Positions 5,692-13,349 of a stretch of DNA of 17,643 nt are shown here, piece after piece. The notes below the pieces were generated by a model. The model was not told the DNA's origin, ran no database searches, and saw only the letters and a program-made list of their open reading frames with translations. The position numbers were made by a program, and so were the translations under genes. Origin of the DNA: Deltaproteobacteria bacterium (lineage in GTDB: Bacteria; Desulfobacterota; Desulfobacteria; Desulfobacterales; ETH-SRB1); the NCBI GenBank assembly GCA_019314185.1, contig JAFCZU010000033.1, positions 1 through 17,643 on the forward strand, given 5' to 3'. Numbering within the stretch: the stretch's first letter is position 1; each line of letters opens with the position of its first letter.

Positions 5692-7836
5692 ATGCGTAAA
5701 GAAATTATCGGCATTTTACTTTTTTTTCTCGTTATTTTCGTACTTGGAAGTCTTCTGTCATACAGTCCCACAGACCCTTCAATTAATAATGCAAAAGCTA
5801 TAAGCAATATCCACAATTTGTTCGGTGTGTCTGGAGCGCATATTGCCGGCATTTTAACAGGACTGTTTGGACTTGGCTCTTTCTGGATTCCGGTTTTATT
5901 GCTTTTTTCGAGCATACATTTTTTGGGCAACCACCCCGGCAAAGCAATTGTTTTAACAATAGCGGGAGGTTTTCTACTAATTGTAACTACAGGAAGCCTT
6001 CTGGCTTTTCAGCAGAATTATTATATAATTTTTGGAAGCAAATTTTCATCAGGAGGAATAATTGGTATTCCTTTAAAATCATTCCTTGTAAAGTACGCCA
6101 ATCTTTCAGGCGGTGTCATTATATTAGCCATTGTGTGGATTATCGGTTTTATTATGTCTACCGGCTTTTCCCTTATAGTTTTTATAAAGAGTTTTTACAG
6201 GACAACCGTTATCCTTGCAGGCCGCATAAAAATATTGGTTATCAGATGGAAGGAGAAAAGAGAAAAAGCAAAAAAGCGCTTGAAAATTATAAAAGAAAAT
6301 TCCGACAAAAAAGATCGTGAGATAAAAATTAAAGCGCCAACACCCAGGCCGGTTAAGGTGGTTCCGGTTCCCAGGCAGGAAGTATTTGAGTTTATGAGCG
6401 ATGGAAAAAGATTTCAACTTCCTTCGGTAAATTTGCTGGATAATTCTCAGGCCAAGTCATCTTCGGCTGATAATGAAAATTTACGAATGCAATCAAAGCT
6501 TCTTGAAAAGAAACTGGAAGACTTTAGTGTAATGGGGCATGTTGTTGCCATATCGCCGGGCCCTGTTGTTACAACCTTTGAATATGAGCCGGCGGCCGGA
6601 GTGAAAATCAACAAAATAGTCGGCCTTACGGACGATCTTGCTCTTGCTCTTCGGGCAACAAGTATCAGAATCGTTGCGCCTATTCCAGGAAAGGCTGTAA
6701 TCGGAATTGAGATCCCGAACACTACAAGGGAGGTTGTAAAATTCAAGGAGATTGTTATTTCCAGCGCTTTTGAAAAATCAAAGTCCAAGCTAACCATCTG
6801 TCTTGGTAAGGATATTGTTGGGAATCCTGTTGTGGCAAGCCTTGACGATATGCCCCATTTGTTAATCGCGGGCGCTACAGGAACAGGTAAGAGTGTGGGA
6901 TTAAATGCCATGATTTGCAGTTTTTTATACAAATCAGATCCCGATGATGTAAAGTTAATAATGATTGATCCCAAAAGAATAGAGCTTTCAAGCTATAATG
7001 GAATCCCGCATCTTATTACTCCTGTGGTGACGGATGTAAAAAAGGCCACCAATGCTCTTTTCTGGGCTGTGAGTGAAATGGAAAAGCGATACGAGATCCT
7101 CGCTGAAAAAAATGCAAGAAACATTACCCAGTATAACAGGAAAATAGAAAAGGAAAACAGGAGTGGTGAAGCGGAACCACAGAAAAAAATACCTTATATT
7201 GTTATCATAATTGATGAGCTCGCGGATCTTATGATTGTGGCTTCAAGGGATGTAGAGGTTGCTTTGACACGGCTGGCTCAGATGGCAAGAGCGGCGGGCA
7301 TTCATTTGATACTTGCCACACAGAGGCCCTCGGTTGATGTTCTGACCGGTATAATAAAGGCTAATTTCCCAACCCGTTTAACTTTTCAGGTTTCTTCTAA
7401 AACAGATTCAAGGACTATAATCGATACAAACGGTGCGGAAAATTTGTTAGGAAACGGAGATATGCTTTTTATGCCGCCTGGCACGTCAAAACTTCAGCGC
7501 ATACATGGAGCATATATATCAGAGTCAGAGATTCTTAAAATAACAGCATTTTTAAAGAAGCAGAAATTGCCGGATTACAACGGTTCTGTTACTGAAGCCG
7601 TAGCGAAAACAAAAACTGTGCCTGATGAGCAGGAATATGACGAGAGATATGACGATGCTGTCGCGCTCATAACAAAGACAGGCCAGGCATCGATATCGAT
7701 GATCCAGCGTCATTTGCGTATAGGATATAACAGAGCCGCACGCATTGTTGAGACCATGGAAAAAGAGGGGGTTGTAGGCCCTTCAGATGGCGCGAAACCA
7801 AGAGAGGTTCTCGTTCGCGGATATGATAATCCTTGA
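5692..7836 (+). CDS. ftsK: DNA translocase FtsK (FtsK/SpoIIIE family)
   Basis: FtsK pumps chromosomal DNA through the closing septum and helps resolve chromosome dimers. The N-terminus has about four membrane segments (roughly residues 5-23, 47-76, 83-105 and 141-165), followed by a short basic/proline linker (185-235). The motor domain has Walker A GATGTGKS at 394-401 and Walker B VIIIDELADLM at about 504-514, plus the conserved LATQRPSVDVLTG. The C-terminal winged-helix gamma domain (about 650-710: ASISMIQRHLRIGYNRAARI) normally reads polar KOPS/SRS sequences. At 714 residues it is the compact form without the very long linker of E. coli FtsK. The ATG at 5692 is followed at once by the first membrane helix. 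The stop TGA (7834-7836) overlaps the first bases of a dispersed repeat. Confidence 0.95.
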   Translation: MRKEIIGILLFFLVIFVLGSLLSYSPTDPSINNAKAISNIHNLFGVSGAHIAGILTGLFGLGSFWIPVLLLFSSIHFLGNHPGKAIVLTIAGGFLLIVTTGSLLAFQQNYYIIFGSKFSSGGIIGIPLKSFLVKYANLSGGVIILAIVWIIGFIMSTGFSLIVFIKSFYRTTVILAGRIKILVIRWKEKREKAKKRLKIIKENSDKKDREIKIKAPTPRPVKVVPVPRQEVFEFMSDGKRFQLPSVNLLDNSQAKSSSADNENLRMQSKLLEKKLEDFSVMGHVVAISPGPVVTTFEYEPAAGVKINKIVGLTDDLALALRATSIRIVAPIPGKAVIGIEIPNTTREVVKFKEIVISSAFEKSKSKLTICLGKDIVGNPVVASLDDMPHLLIAGATGTGKSVGLNAMICSFLYKSDPDDVKLIMIDPKRIELSSYNGIPHLITPVVTDVKKATNALFWAVSEMEKRYEILAEKNARNITQYNRKIEKENRSGEAEPQKKIPYIVIIIDELADLMIVASRDVEVALTRLAQMARAAGIHLILATQRPSVDVLTGIIKANFPTRLTFQVSSKTDSRTIIDTNGAENLLGNGDMLFMPPGTSKLQRIHGAYISESEILKITAFLKKQKLPDYNGSVTEAVAKTKTVPDEQEYDERYDDAVALITKTGQASISMIQRHLRIGYNRAARIVETMEKEGVVGPSDGAKPREVLVRGYDNP

Positions 7837-7879
7837 TGAATTCGTAAAAAGTGCTTTTCGACTTTTTACGAAAAGCATC
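7835..7879. repeat. Complete copy of the TTCGTAAAAAGT hairpin repeat at the ftsK stop
   Basis: Perfect 12-bp arms TTCGTAAAAAGT (7841-7852) and ACTTTTTACGAA (7861-7872) enclose an 8-base loop. The outer GATG (7835-7838) and CATC (7876-7879) also pair. The repeat begins within the TGA stop codon of ftsK. There is no immediate T-run after the stem, so terminator function is uncertain. It lies about 50 bases before dctP. Confidence 0.7.
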
Positions 7880-7929
7880 AATTTTTAATGACTTTATAAA
7901 CACCTAGTATTATTATTTGGAGGAAAAGA

Positions 7930-8964
7930 ATGGAAAAAAAATTATTTGTAGCAATGTTAATGTTATCGTTTTTAACCGCACCCTTTATTTATGCTGATGT
8001 TGTTTGTGCGCAGTCAAAAACTATAAATCTTAACTACAGCATCTTTTTTCCTCCTACTCACGGCCAGTGTAAGGCAGGTGTGTCATGGGCAAAAGAGGTG
8101 GAAAAACGCACTAACGGGATGGTTAAAATTACGGTTTTCCCAGCAGGAACCCTGACAAAAGCAAATCAGTGTTATGACGGAGTTGTAAAGGGAATATCTG
8201 ATTTGGGGATGTCATGTTTTGCCTATACCAGGGGTCGTTTTCCGGTTATGGAGGCTATTGACCTGCCTCATGGTTATCCAAATGGCCGTGTGGCAACACG
8301 TGTGGCAACTGAATTTTATAAACAGATGGATCCTGTAGAACTTAAGGATGTTAAGGTTCTTTATATTCATGCTCATGGACCGGGTCTTCTTCATACAAAA
8401 AAACCTGTCAGAAAACTGGAAGATCTTAAAGGGTTGAAAATCAGGTCCACAGGTTTGAGCGCAAAAGTCAGCGCTGCTCTCGGCGCTGTGCCTGTTGCCA
8501 TGCCTCAATCATCGACATACGAAGCGCTTCAGAAAGGGGTTGTCGAAGGCACGTTTACGCCCATAGAAACACTTAAAGGGTGGAAACAGGGAGAAGTGAT
8601 TAAATATACTACTGATTGTTCAGGAGTTGGTTATACCACAGCCATGTTTGTTGTGATGAACCTTAAGAAATGGAATTCCTTTCCCGCAGATATTCAAAAA
8701 ACAATTGAAGAGATAAACGAAGAATGGGTTGATGTGCATGGGAAAACCTGGGATAAGGGGGATCTTGAAGGGCGTGATTTTACGTTGAGCATTGGTAATG
8801 AGATTATTCCGCTTTCCGCGAAAGAAAGTAGCAAATGGGCCAATGCTGTTAAACCGATTGTTGATGACTACATAAAAGCGGCAAGAGAAAAGAATCTCCC
8901 CGGAAATAAAGCTGTGGCGGAAGTAAAAAAACTGATTGCAGAATACAGCAAAATATATAGATAA
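7930..8964 (+). CDS. dctP: TRAP transporter periplasmic solute-binding protein (DctP family)
   Basis: This is the extracytoplasmic receptor that captures an organic acid and delivers it to the DctQ-DctM membrane pair for sodium-driven uptake. The N-terminus [19 protein letters not shown] is a signal peptide, with cleavage likely near residue 28 (VVCAQS). Family signatures include FPAGTL (70-75) and the block [10 protein letters not shown], whose Arg172 sits where the carboxylate-binding arginine of DctP proteins lies. [16 protein letters not shown] is also typical. Length 344 is normal. A good ribosome-binding site, TTTGGAGGAAAAGA, precedes ATG 7930. The substrate cannot be told from the sequence; C4-dicarboxylates, lactate, sugar acids or aromatic acids are all possible in this family. 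Confidence 0.92.
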   Translation: MEKKLFVAMLMLSFLTAPFIYADVVCAQSKTINLNYSIFFPPTHGQCKAGVSWAKEVEKRTNGMVKITVFPAGTLTKANQCYDGVVKGISDLGMSCFAYTRGRFPVMEAIDLPHGYPNGRVATRVATEFYKQMDPVELKDVKVLYIHAHGPGLLHTKKPVRKLEDLKGLKIRSTGLSAKVSAALGAVPVAMPQSSTYEALQKGVVEGTFTPIETLKGWKQGEVIKYTTDCSGVGYTTAMFVVMNLKKWNSFPADIQKTIEEINEEWVDVHGKTWDKGDLEGRDFTLSIGNEIIPLSAKESSKWANAVKPIVDDYIKAAREKNLPGNKAVAEVKKLIAEYSKIYR

Positions 8965-8965
8965 G

Positions 8966-9022
8966 GGTTCACAGGGTTCACAGTTTACGGTTTAGGATTC
9001 AACTAACTGTGAACTGTGAACC
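8966..9022 (+). promoter_or_regulatory. Stem-loop between dctP and dctQ
   Basis: GGTTCACAGGGTTCACAGTT (8966-8985) pairs with AACTGTGAACTGTGAACC (9005-9022) over 18 bp with a 2-base bulge and a 19-base loop. It starts one base after the dctP stop. A 3' stem here is known in binding-protein operons to protect the receptor mRNA or to limit downstream reading, giving more receptor than permease. That role is inferred here. It may also simply be a dispersed intergenic repeat. Confidence 0.55.
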
Positions 9023-9051
9023 GATAACTTTGAATGGTTATGTGATATTAC

Positions 9052-9537
9052 ATGTTTCGTTTTGACAGATTTATAAATATAGTATCTCGCAGATTTAACT
9101 GGATTGCAGCAGGAGCCATTGTCTCCATGATGATGCTTACAACTGCGGATGTTATTCTTCGTATTTTCCGATGTCCTATTCCCGGTACATATGAAACGGT
9201 TGGACTGTTAGGAGCTGTTGTTATTTCCTTTTCGCTGGCTTATACTTCGGTTGAAAGGGGCCACATTGCAGTGGAGTTTCTTGTTCAAAAATTGTCTAAA
9301 AGAGCCCAGATCTTTATCAGCGCTATCAACGAGTTCCTCTGTTTTTTATTCTTCGGGCTTTTAACCTGGCAAAGCATATCGTTAGCCTTTGACCTTAAAC
9401 AAAGCGGAGAAGTATCTCTGACTTTGCAGATGCCCATATATCCGTATGTTTTTGGGATAGCCGTGGGTTGCGGGCTCCTCTTCCTGGTATTATTCAACAA
9501 TTTCATTAAATCTGTAAGCAGGGTAATAGCAAAGTGA
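9052..9537 (+). CDS. dctQ: TRAP transporter small permease (DctQ family)
   Basis: This is the small integral membrane subunit that pairs with DctM. The 161 residues contain four hydrophobic helices at about 17-39, 47-67, 88-112 and 129-151, as expected. TTADVILRIF and the loop segment SVERGHIAVEF are typical DctQ signatures. The ATG at 9052 lies 88 bases after dctP. The 3' end overlaps the dctM start by 4 bases (GTGA), indicating translational coupling of the two permease subunits. No strong Shine-Dalgarno is apparent in front of this gene, in contrast with dctP, which fits lower expression of the membrane parts. Confidence 0.9.
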   Translation: MFRFDRFINIVSRRFNWIAAGAIVSMMMLTTADVILRIFRCPIPGTYETVGLLGAVVISFSLAYTSVERGHIAVEFLVQKLSKRAQIFISAINEFLCFLFFGLLTWQSISLAFDLKQSGEVSLTLQMPIYPYVFGIAVGCGLLFLVLFNNFIKSVSRVIAK

Positions 9538-10835
9538 GCCCGACTACTACAGGTCTTATCGGCATTGCCGCCCTTTTCCTGCTGATATTTTCAAAAATGC
9601 CTGTGGGCTTTCTCATGGCAATGATCGGTTTTTTGGGTTTTGGTTATTTGATTTCCTTTGATGCGTCACTGAGCTTGATTGCCAGAGATGTTTTTTCCGT
9701 TTTTGGATCTTACAATCTGACAGTCATTCCTTTATTTGTGCTAATGGGGCAGATTTCCTTTCATGCTGGAATAAGCGCCAGGCTTTTTGATACGGCAAAT
9801 AAGTTTATAGGCCATCTGCCTGGAGGGCTGGCTATTGCCACAATAGGGGCGTGCGCTGGTTTTGCGGCGATTTGTGGTTCTACAAATGCGACTGCCGCTA
9901 CAATGGCTGCCGCAACCCTCCCGGAAATGAAAAGATATAATTATAAACCGGAACTGGCTACTGGAGTAGTTGCGGCTGGTGGAAGTCTGGGAATACTTAT
10001 CCCACCAAGCGTTATTTTTATTGTTTACGGGATTATGACCGAACAATCTATCGGGAAACTTTTTGTCGCCGGTTTGCTGCCCGGTTTGCTTCTGAGCCTG
10101 TTGTTTGTTATAGCCGTTGTATTGTGGACGATCATCAAACCGGATTTGGCACCGAGAAGCGCTAAAAGCGAGTTTAAGGAGAAAATAGCCTCGCTTTCAG
10201 GTCTTATTGAAACCCTTCTTCTGTTTTGTCTCGTCATGGGAGGGCTTTTCGCGGGATTTTTTACGCCAACAGAAGCAGGAGCTATCGGCGCTTTTGGCAC
10301 TTTGCTTCTCGCTGTTGTCAGACGCAACATAACCTGGGAAAATTTCGCTGCTTCACTTTTTGAAACAACCAGGATTACCTGCATGATTTTTGTTATTGTT
10401 GCCGGCGCAACAATTTTTGGCCATTTCCTGGCAGTAACGAAAATTCCCTTTGATATTGCAAACTGGATATCCGGATTCCAGTTGCCGCCTTATGCCATTA
10501 TGTTTTTTATTATCATGGTATATCTCGTGGGGGGGTGCTTTATCGATGCGTTAGCACTAATTATGCTGACCGTTCCGATCTTCTATCCGGTAGTAAATTG
10601 TCTTGGTTACGATCCGTTATGGTTTGGAGTAATTATCGTTCTTGTGACGCAGATCGGTGTAATAACGCCGCCGGTGGGAGTAAATGTTTATGTTGTCAGC
10701 GGCGTGGCGAGGGATGTGCCGCTTCATGTTATATTCAAGGGCGTGGTACCGTTCCTTATAGCATTAATTGTCGGGACCCTTCTTTTGATCCCTTTCCCGC
10801 AAATAGCGACCTTTCTTCCAGGTTTGATGAAGTGA
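9534..10835 (+). CDS. dctM: TRAP transporter large permease (DctM family)
   Basis: This is the transport subunit of the TRAP system, a member of the ion transporter superfamily that couples solute uptake to a sodium gradient. The 433 residues are nearly all hydrophobic helices. Family signatures include IPLFVLMGQ (65-73), GSTNATAATM (115-124), SLGILIPPS (151-159), FTPTEAGAIGAF and QIGVITPPVGVNVYV. The length matches the usual 425-435. GTG at 9534 is the start; it overlaps the TGA of dctQ. After the stop lies a 270-base gap holding a large palindromic repeat. No regulator or catabolic gene is adjacent, so the substrate remains open. Confidence 0.93.
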   Translation: MSPTTTGLIGIAALFLLIFSKMPVGFLMAMIGFLGFGYLISFDASLSLIARDVFSVFGSYNLTVIPLFVLMGQISFHAGISARLFDTANKFIGHLPGGLAIATIGACAGFAAICGSTNATAATMAAATLPEMKRYNYKPELATGVVAAGGSLGILIPPSVIFIVYGIMTEQSIGKLFVAGLLPGLLLSLLFVIAVVLWTIIKPDLAPRSAKSEFKEKIASLSGLIETLLLFCLVMGGLFAGFFTPTEAGAIGAFGTLLLAVVRRNITWENFAASLFETTRITCMIFVIVAGATIFGHFLAVTKIPFDIANWISGFQLPPYAIMFFIIMVYLVGGCFIDALALIMLTVPIFYPVVNCLGYDPLWFGVIIVLVTQIGVITPPVGVNVYVVSGVARDVPLHVIFKGVVPFLIALIVGTLLLIPFPQIATFLPGLMK

Positions 10836-10980
10836 CAAGTCAGGTGGATAGGCTGAAGGCTGAAGACTGTCAGCAAAAAGCAAAAATGCGGCAAAAGTCC
10901 TGAAATTGCTATTTGCGAAATATTTCAAGTTGACATGACAACTGAATGTTTTATCCTGCACCTAATAGTTTTTAACTACA

Positions 10981-11107
10981 GATGGCTAAGTAAAAAGTTT
11001 CATATACAAGGCGTAGTGATTTTTCAGGATCGAAAGCATACATATAGTATGTTAAGAGTCTGAAAAATTACTGCAACGCAGTAGATGGAACTTTTTACGA
11101 CGCCATC
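10981..11107. repeat. 127-bp imperfect palindrome of the GATGGC-TCGTAAAAAGT family
   Basis: The left half begins GATGGCTAAGTAAAAAGTTT and the right half ends as the complement of GATGGCGTCGTAAAAAGTTC. Further pairing runs through GCGTAGTGATTTTTCAG against CTGAAAAATTACTGC and an inner CATA/TATG stem, so the whole 127 bp folds into one long hairpin. The right end overlaps the TGA stop (complement at 11106-11108) of the ACT gene. It sits between the converging dctM and ACT genes and could act as a two-way transcription barrier. No flanking direct repeat was found. Confidence 0.7.
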
Positions 11108-11561
11108 AATATTGCATATAATGAAACGGCTCAACAGCCGACATTTCTTCTTCGCTTAAAATTTCAAATCCGGCCTTTTCGAGTATTTCTCCAGCTCTTT
11201 CAAGTTCCTGGATATCAAGTATGATTATAGCCTTTTTCCAGCTTTCCAGCACAAAACCGTAAGAATTTTCAATGTTTATATTTTGGTCTGCAAGCAATTG
11301 AACCAGTTTGTCAAAACTTCCTGGTTTGTCTTTGACGGATACGGCTATAATATCTTTTAAACTGACGGAAAGACCCTCCCTGTCCAGCGCTTTTTGTGCC
11401 TGTCTTGGATGATCAACTATAGCATTAATAACTCCGAATTCGCCATGAGAGGAAATCGTAATTGATCGAATGTTGATCTTTTCCCTTGCAAGAATTTTTG
11501 TAACCGTGGCCAGAGTGCCTGGTTTGTTCTCAGCTAATATTGAAAGTTGATAAGCTTTCAT
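11106..11561 (-). CDS. Tandem ACT-domain protein
   Basis: Two ACT modules are visible: residues about 4-68 (YQLSILAENKPGTLATVTKI) and about 72-140 (AVSVKDKPGSFDKLVQLLAD). Each begins with the family's KPG turn after the first beta strand. ACT domains bind small ligands, usually amino acids, at dimer interfaces. Stand-alone tandem-ACT proteins of this size (151 residues) are common in Desulfobacterota, often near phenylacetate-CoA-ligase-like genes. None is seen here, so the ligand is unknown. The start is well supported by AAAAAAGGAGCGGACAAC just before ATG 11561. The gene lies downstream of argC on the same strand, but with a 375-base, repeat-filled gap, so co-transcription is doubtful. Its stop codon falls at the edge of a dispersed palindrome. 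Confidence 0.85.
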   Translation of the reverse strand: MKAYQLSILAENKPGTLATVTKILAREKINIRSITISSHGEFGVINAIVDHPRQAQKALDREGLSVSLKDIIAVSVKDKPGSFDKLVQLLADQNINIENSYGFVLESWKKAIIILDIQELERAGEILEKAGFEILSEEEMSAVEPFHYMQY

Positions 11562-11936
11562 GTTGTCCGCTCCTTTTTTTGTAACAGGTTACAGGGGGCA
11601 GGGATCGGGTGTCAGGAAGACGTTTTCAAAGTGAACGGTTCTTAAATTTAAGTGCCCACCGCCTTAAATTAGCGCCCTTAGGGCGAATTTTCCATAACCT
11701 ATTGATTTAATAATCAACAAAATGGAGATTTCTACACGCGGCGCAAGCGCCTGCGCTGCACGTACTATCAAGATAAAAAGCTATGAACGTCCAACATCGA
11801 ATTTTGAATAAGGAATTCTGCCAATTTATAAACCGGTAAAGCGAAGCGATTTCATCATTCGATGTTCAACATTCGATGTTGGACGTTCAAAAAAATCCAC
11901 CTATATTCTATACTATCAAGTTAATCTCATAATGAG
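11562..11936. other. 375-base gap between the ACT gene and argC, filled with small repeats
   Basis: No gene is seen. It contains TGTAAC-AG-GTTACA (11580-11593), directly ahead of the ACT gene's ribosome-binding site and possibly an operator. It also holds a tight CGCCC-TTA-GGGCG hairpin near 11690, a GC-rich patch near 11738-11762, and the 19-bp inverted repeat at 11784-11889. Confidence 0.5.
11784..11889. repeat. 106-bp element with perfect 19-bp inverted ends
   Basis: TGAACGTCCAACATCGAAT at 11784-11802 is exactly complementary to 11871-11889. The interior contains further ATTCGATGTT and TTGAATAAGGAATTC units. A degraded relative lies at about 15177-15225 (AAGGAATTTCGAATGATGAA), so this is a dispersed repeat family. 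There is no coding capacity and no clear flanking duplication. Confidence 0.65.
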
Positions 11937-12974
11937 TCAAATAGCAAACGGGACATTGTTCAGACCCCTTGTTTCGTCTAAGCCTAACATGATATTCATA
12001 TTCTGAACAGCCTGGCCCGCGGCTCCCTTTACAAGGTTATCTATTGCCGAGACTATAATCAGCCGATTATTTCGCTCATCTATTTTAAAACCGATATCGC
12101 AGTAATTGGTTCCTTTCACATGCAGTGTATCAGGCATCAGATTCTCAGGGCATATACGGATAAAGGGGTGTTTTGCATAAAAAGAGGAAATGCAGTTGCG
12201 GATCTCTTTACTGTCGGTTTTTTTCAATAGATTTACATATGTTGTTGTGAGCATGCCGCGTGTCATGGGAACAAGGTGCGGAACAAATGTTATTGTCACC
12301 GGCTTTTTTGCTTCTGCGCTTAGGATTTCTTCCATTTCAGGACAATGTCTGTGACAAGCGACTTTGTATGCCTTGAATGATTCATTTGCCTCGCAAAACT
12401 GGGCTGCCAGCGAAAGCGATCGCCCCGCGCCGCTAATTCCTGATTTTGAATCCGCAATAATTGTATTGATATTTAGAAAATCTTTTTTAAGCAAAGGCAC
12501 AAGCGGCAAAAGAACGCTGGTGGGATAACATCCAGGATTACCGATTAGCGAGGCATTTTTAATTTTATCAAAATAGATTTCGCAAAGGCCGTAAACCGCT
12601 TTTTTGAGCAGTTCTTTTGCAGTATGCGGCTGATAATGTTTTTCATACTTCAAAACATCTTTGAACCGGAAGTCAGCGGAAAGATCTATGACCTTTTTCC
12701 CGCGCTTGATTAAGCCTGGAACAATTCCCATGGGAATTTTGTGAGGCAGAGCGATAAATATTATATCAACTTTATCGCAAAAACTTTCCATATTAAACTC
12801 TTCGCAAATCAGGCTTACAACGCCTGTCATTGATGGATAGATGCTGCTATATTTTGCTCCGGCATACTGACGGGATGTTATACCAGTCAGTTCAATATCC
12901 GGATGACCGGAAAGTATCCGGACAAGCTCGGCGCCTGCATATCCTGTTGCCCCGATTATGCCTGCTCTATTCAT
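11937..12974 (-). CDS. argC: N-acetyl-gamma-glutamyl-phosphate reductase
   Basis: ArgC reduces N-acetylglutamyl-5-phosphate to the semialdehyde with NADPH, the third step of arginine (ornithine) synthesis in the cytoplasm. The N-terminal NADP-binding loop is GATGYAG (8-14). The catalytic cysteine is Cys149 in GNPGCYPTS, and the histidine block CHRHCPEMEE follows in the C-terminal domain. VPHLVPMTRGML is another family signature. Length 345 is standard. ATG 12972-12974 is chosen because AGGAG lies 6 bases upstream. The frame stays open to 13001, but those 9 extra residues come from a palindromic repeat. The ribosome-binding site abuts two alternative hairpins at 12985-13034. No other arg gene is adjacent. 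Confidence 0.95.
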   Translation of the reverse strand: MNRAGIIGATGYAGAELVRILSGHPDIELTGITSRQYAGAKYSSIYPSMTGVVSLICEEFNMESFCDKVDIIFIALPHKIPMGIVPGLIKRGKKVIDLSADFRFKDVLKYEKHYQPHTAKELLKKAVYGLCEIYFDKIKNASLIGNPGCYPTSVLLPLVPLLKKDFLNINTIIADSKSGISGAGRSLSLAAQFCEANESFKAYKVACHRHCPEMEEILSAEAKKPVTITFVPHLVPMTRGMLTTTYVNLLKKTDSKEIRNCISSFYAKHPFIRICPENLMPDTLHVKGTNYCDIGFKIDERNNRLIIVSAIDNLVKGAAGQAVQNMNIMLGLDETRGLNNVPFAI

Positions 12975-12984
12975 ATTCCACTCC

Positions 12985-13034
12985 TTTTGCGAAAGCATCA
13001 ATTATGATGAATTCGCAAAAAGTCGAATTCATCA
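12985..13034 (-). promoter_or_regulatory. Two overlapping hairpins in the argC leader (repeat-derived)
   Basis: The arm 13005-13015 (TGATGAATTCG) can pair perfectly with 13024-13034. Alternatively 13005-13020 can pair with 12985-13000 (14 of 16 positions). The two folds exclude each other, and the second begins at the argC Shine-Dalgarno. The sequence is clearly a copy of the dispersed TTCGTAAAAAG repeat family; a regulatory role is only inferred. Confidence 0.4.
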
Positions 13035-13042
13035 GGTGTTAG

Positions 13043-13120
13043 GTGTTAAGATAAAATATTTAGCACTTAACACGGTTCGTAAAAAAGTAGTTTTTCGACT
13101 TTTTACGAGGCCATCAATTA
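13043..13120. repeat. GTGTTAAG inverted repeat and another TTCGTAAAAA hairpin copy
   Basis: GTGTTAAG (13043-13050) pairs with CTTAACAC (13066-13073). Directly after it, TTCGTAAAAAAGT (from 13077) pairs with ACTTTTTACGA, followed by GGCCATCAA, giving another member of the dispersed palindrome family. The stretch lies in the divergent gap between argC and the PLP decarboxylase gene. Confidence 0.6.
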
Positions 13121-13260
13121 TTGATTGTAAACATTGACAAAGGCTTTGCGTGACTTAAGATTATAAAAATGATTAATATCATTTACCCTTGATTAATGCA
13201 ATATATTATACTTGGAATTAAAAACAGGTCATGCTAATAAAGTCGGATTATATATTCAGC
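13121..13260. other. AT-rich spacer in the argC / PLP decarboxylase divergent gap
   Basis: This is the least repeat-like part of the 375-base gap and the likeliest promoter site. TTGACA at 13134-13139 is followed after 19 bases by GATTAT and after 22 by TATAAA. Neither spacing is ideal, so the promoter call is weak. Nothing else is recognised. Confidence 0.25.
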
Positions 13261-13326
13261 CGCAGACCAACACGGACAAGCACAGACAAGATAATGAAAG
13301 TCAGTGTTTGTCCGTGTTGGTCTGCG
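13261..13326. repeat. 66-bp near-perfect hairpin upstream of the PLP decarboxylase gene
   Basis: The arm 13261-13287 (starting CGCAGACCAACACGGACAA) pairs with 13300-13326 over 27 bp with two mismatches and a 12-base loop. It is not followed by a T-run. It ends 23 bases before the first possible start at 13350, so it would lie in or near the leader mRNA. The GTCCGTGTTGGTCTG wording looks like a dispersed repeat rather than a dedicated site. Confidence 0.7.
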
Positions 13327-13349
13327 TGTAATAATTAATTTAAAATCAG

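Noticed and set aside
6447..6974. 175-residue antisense frame inside ftsK
   Set aside because: It is a shadow of the motor-domain coding region containing Walker A on the opposite strand.
10535..10903. 122-residue plus-strand frame overlapping dctM
   Set aside because: It is a shifted reading of dctM and its tail; cysteine/arginine-rich and without family features.
13134..13167. TTGACA...TATAAA as a sigma-70 promoter for the PLP decarboxylase gene
   Set aside because: The -35 box is perfect, but the possible -10 boxes lie 19 or 22 bases away, outside the usual 16-18, so it is not claimed as a feature.
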